Shown here in pieces: positions 61,869 to 64,000 of a DNA stretch of 64,000 nt. The translations under genes were made by a program, and so were the position numbers. The DNA is taken from positions 372,001 to 436,000 of the forward strand of contig SNWL01000007.1 in assembly GCA_004362315.1 (NCBI GenBank), in the 5' to 3' direction. Below the pieces are notes generated by a model. The model did no database searches, had not been told where the DNA came from, and saw only the letters and a list, made by a program, of their open reading frames with translations. This stretch comes from Mycobacterium sp. BK086 (GTDB lineage Bacteria > Actinomycetota > Actinomycetes > Mycobacteriales > Mycobacteriaceae). Positions within the stretch are counted from its first letter, which is position 1. Each line of letters begins with the position of its first letter.

Positions 61869-64000
61869 AACTGCACCGCATGACACTGACCAACTACCGC
61901 GGAATCGCGCACCGCGACATCGAGTTTCCCGACCACGGTGTGGTCGTGGTCTGCGGGGCCAACGAGATCGGCAAGACGTCGATGATCGAGGCGCTCGATC
62001 TGCTGTTGGAGTCCAAGGACCGCTCGACGAAGAAAGAAGTCAAGCAGGTCAAGCCGACGCACGCCGACGTCGGGTCCGAGGTGACCGCCGAGATCAGCAC
62101 GGGCCCATACCGTTTCGTCTATCGCAAGCGGTTCCACAAGAAGTGCGAGACCGAGCTGACCATCATGGCGCCGCGCCGCGAGCAGCTGACCGGCGACGAG
62201 GCTCACGACCGGGTGCTGGCCATGCTCGGTGAGACCGTCGACACCGGGCTGTGGCATGCGCAGCGGGTACTGCAGAACGGCTCGACATCAGCGGTGGATC
62301 TGTCCGAATGCGATGCGCTGTCCCGGGCGCTGGATCTGGCCGCGGGTGACGATGCGGCGATGTCGGGCACCGAACCCCTGCTGATCGAACGGATCGACGC
62401 CGAGTACGGCCGGTATTTCACCGCGACGGGCCGGCCGACGGGCGAGTGGTCGGTGGCGATCGCCGCACTGCGCGCCGCGGACGAGGAGGTGGCCCGCTGT
62501 ACTGCCGCGGTCGCCGAGGTCGACGAACGGGTACGCCGGCATGCCGACCTGGCGCAGCAGCAGGCCGGCCTGGCGGATCGGCGCCACGGCATCACCGAGC
62601 GCGTGGCCGCCGCCGAGGCGGCGGCCGGCGCGCTCGCTGAGCTCGCCGACCAGCTGCGGCAGGCCGAGCTCGTCGCGACCGCGGCGCAGGGCACCTGCGC
62701 CGCGTCGAGCGCCGCGCAAGCCGAACGTGTGCGACTGCGGGAGGAACTGGCCGTCCGCACCGTGGCCGTCGCCGAGGTGCAGACCCAGCTGGCCGCCGCC
62801 ATCGAGGCCGAACACACCGCCCGTGAAGTCGTCGAAATGGCTTGTGCGGCAGCAGCGGAATCGGCCACCACGCTCAACGTCGCCCAGGAAGCGGTGGACC
62901 AGGCCCGCCGAGTGGTCGATGCGCTGGCCGACAGTGAGCAGGCGCAGCGCCTTACCGCGCGGGTGGAGCGCGTCGAGGCGGCCGAGCGCCAGCTGGCCGA
63001 GCTGAACCGTGAGCTCTCCGGAATCACGCTGACCGCCGACGTGATGGCCGATATCGAGTCGGCGGCGGCCCTGGTCGACCGTATCGAGGCGCAGCTCGCA
63101 TTGACCGCCACCACGGTGGAGTTCACTGCGGCGGCCGATCTCGAGCTGACGGTGGGGGAGCAGACCATCCGGCTGTCGGCGGGTCAGCGCTGGACGCCGT
63201 CGAGCTCGGCGCCGAGCACCGTCGAGGTGCCCGGGCTGCTGAGTGTGCGGATCGATCCGGCCACCACCACGTCGAATGCGCAGGCGAAACTCGATGCCGC
63301 GCAACGCGTTATGGCCGAAGCGTTGTCGCAAGGCGGTGCGGCCGATATCGAGCGCGCCCGGGCGATCGACGCGCGTCGCCGCGAACTCACCGGCGATCGT
63401 GACCAGCTGTCGGCGACACTGGCCGGGTTGTGCGAGGACGAAGGGCTTGCCCAGATGCGCGTGCGGCTGGCAGCCCTGCGCGCGGAGATCTCACCGGTGC
63501 TCCTGGTTGCCGGTGTCGACGCCGGTGCCGCGCGTGCGGCCTTCGTCGGGGCCATCGAGGCACGCGAAAATGCGAAGTCCCAGGCGGATCTGCACCAGCG
63601 GGCGATCGCGGCCGCCAATGTGAAGCTGACCGAAAAGAGCACAGCAGCAACGGTTCTGCGCTCAAAACTGGCCGACGCCATCACTGAACTGGACGGGGCA
63701 ACGATGCGGCTCGCGACACTGCGGGCGGTCAGTTCCGACGAGCAGGTGGCTGAGCTGGCGGCCGCAGATGTCGAGGTGCATCGGCAGGCGGCCACCGGTG
63801 TTGCCGAACTGACGCAGCGCTACGCGGCAGCGGATCCGGCCGCGGTGCAAGGGGAATTGGCTGCTGCCAAGGCGGCGGCCGAAGACCTGGACCGCGAGCA
63901 TGCAGGCGTCGGGCAGGCACTCAACGACATCGCCGTCGAGCTGGGCGTGATGGGCAACGAGGGCCGCAAGGGCAGCCTCGATGCCGCTGAGATCGTGCGT
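61865..64000 (+). CDS. SbcC/RecN-like ATPase (Rv1278-like), 3' end outside window
   Basis: SMC-type DNA-repair ATPase; 712 residues visible and the frame is still open at the edge. The N-terminal RecF/SbcC-type head has FxNYRGI followed by Walker A GANEIGKT near 31-38. Residues about 200-712 are largely Ala/Glu/Arg coiled coil. I see no CxxC zinc hook in the visible part, unlike canonical SbcC/Rad50. Partner of the SbcD-like nuclease upstream (4-base overlap). M. tuberculosis Rv1278 is 875 residues, so about 160 residues, including the Walker B half, should lie beyond the window. Confidence 0.93.
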   Translation, partial: MKLHRMTLTNYRGIAHRDIEFPDHGVVVVCGANEIGKTSMIEALDLLLESKDRSTKKEVKQVKPTHADVGSEVTAEISTGPYRFVYRKRFHKKCETELTIMAPRREQLTGDEAHDRVLAMLGETVDTGLWHAQRVLQNGSTSAVDLSECDALSRALDLAAGDDAAMSGTEPLLIERIDAEYGRYFTATGRPTGEWSVAIAALRAADEEVARCTAAVAEVDERVRRHADLAQQQAGLADRRHGITERVAAAEAAAGALAELADQLRQAELVATAAQGTCAASSAAQAERVRLREELAVRTVAVAEVQTQLAAAIEAEHTAREVVEMACAAAAESATTLNVAQEAVDQARRVVDALADSEQAQRLTARVERVEAAERQLAELNRELSGITLTADVMADIESAAALVDRIEAQLALTATTVEFTAAADLELTVGEQTIRLSAGQRWTPSSSAPSTVEVPGLLSVRIDPATTTSNAQAKLDAAQRVMAEALSQGGAADIERARAIDARRRELTGDRDQLSATLAGLCEDEGLAQMRVRLAALRAEISPVLLVAGVDAGAARAAFVGAIEARENAKSQADLHQRAIAAANVKLTEKSTAATVLRSKLADAITELDGATMRLATLRAVSSDEQVAELAAADVEVHRQAATGVAELTQRYAAADPAAVQGELAAAKAAAEDLDREHAGVGQALNDIAVELGVMGNEGRKGSLDAAEIVR

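Noticed and set aside
1..64000. CRISPR arrays, tRNA/rRNA genes, transposases, integrases, attachment sites
   Set aside because: No direct-repeat arrays, RNA-gene-like folds or mobile-element proteins were noticed; the accessory blocks show no flanking repeats that would mark an insertion.

Overview
The window is a chromosomal segment of a high-GC actinobacterium, almost certainly a non-tuberculous, rapid-growing-type mycobacterium (Mycolicibacterium/Mycobacterium). The protein sequences recall, in order, the M. tuberculosis stretch Rv1236 to Rv1278: sugA-sugB-sugC, corA, lpqZ, an Rv1245c-like SDR, kgd, Rv1249c, Rv1250, the Rv1251c helicase, lprE, deaD, Rv1254, Rv1255c-cyp130, Rv1257c, tap, udgB, the Rv1261c/Rv1262c pair, amiB2, the Rv1264 cyclase, Rv1272c/Rv1273c, lprB-lprC, Rv1276c, Rv1277 and Rv1278. 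These assignments come from recalled family sequences and gene order, not from a search. No rRNA, tRNA, CRISPR array, insertion sequence or integrase was seen, and no gene-free gap exceeds about 170 bases.

Layout. 1-3516: trehalose importer sugA (cut by the left edge)-sugB-sugC with a SUFU-domain gene directly attached. 3523-8109: corA, a short malic enzyme, lpqZ, an SDR and a DUF732 exported protein. 8187-16292: kgd, an Rv1249c-like membrane protein and two MFS exporters. 16351-19319: four consecutive exported proteins, ending in an MPT64-family member. 19404-28863: an accessory block containing an HSDL2-like SDR, a six-gene minus-strand set (unknown protein, esterase, Baeyer-Villiger monooxygenase, SDR, HpcH/HpaI aldolase, alcohol dehydrogenase), a divergent SMP-30-like/thioesterase pair and a VAO-family oxidase. 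28860-37603: conserved helicase-nuclease, lprE, deaD, acyltransferase, TetR and CYP130. 37739-41300: a second accessory block, a three-gene operon of stand-alone NRPS adenylation protein, UroD/MtaA-like protein and carrier-thioesterase didomain. 41297-53235: VAO oxidase, tap, udgB, oxidoreductases, HIT protein, amidase, an AAA-cyclase fusion, a family-6-type DNA glycosylase and the intact Rv1264-type cyclase. 53320-64000: a putative ribbon-helix-helix protein, an exported protein of unknown fold, a heterodimeric ABC exporter, lprB-lprC, a SixA-like phosphatase and an SbcD/SbcC-like pair, the last cut by the right edge.

The most interesting region is 37601-41300. The three genes at 37739-41300 are joined by two 4-base start/stop overlaps and together form a condensation-free thiotemplate system that I cannot match to a described pathway. 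Opposite them lies cyp130-tetR, whose promoter has a TTGACA box, a 17-base spacer, a -10 box, a start codon at the expected transcription start, and a palindrome over the -10 and start codon. The P450 could be a tailoring enzyme of the new operon or an unrelated neighbour. The second candidate is the ketone/lactone-type catabolic block at 20243-27440.

Gene organisation is compact. Many neighbours share ATGA/GTGA overlaps, three convergent pairs share overlapping stop codons, and several other convergent junctions carry long palindromes that probably act as bidirectional terminators. Several promoters look leaderless (TANNNT followed six bases later by the start codon).
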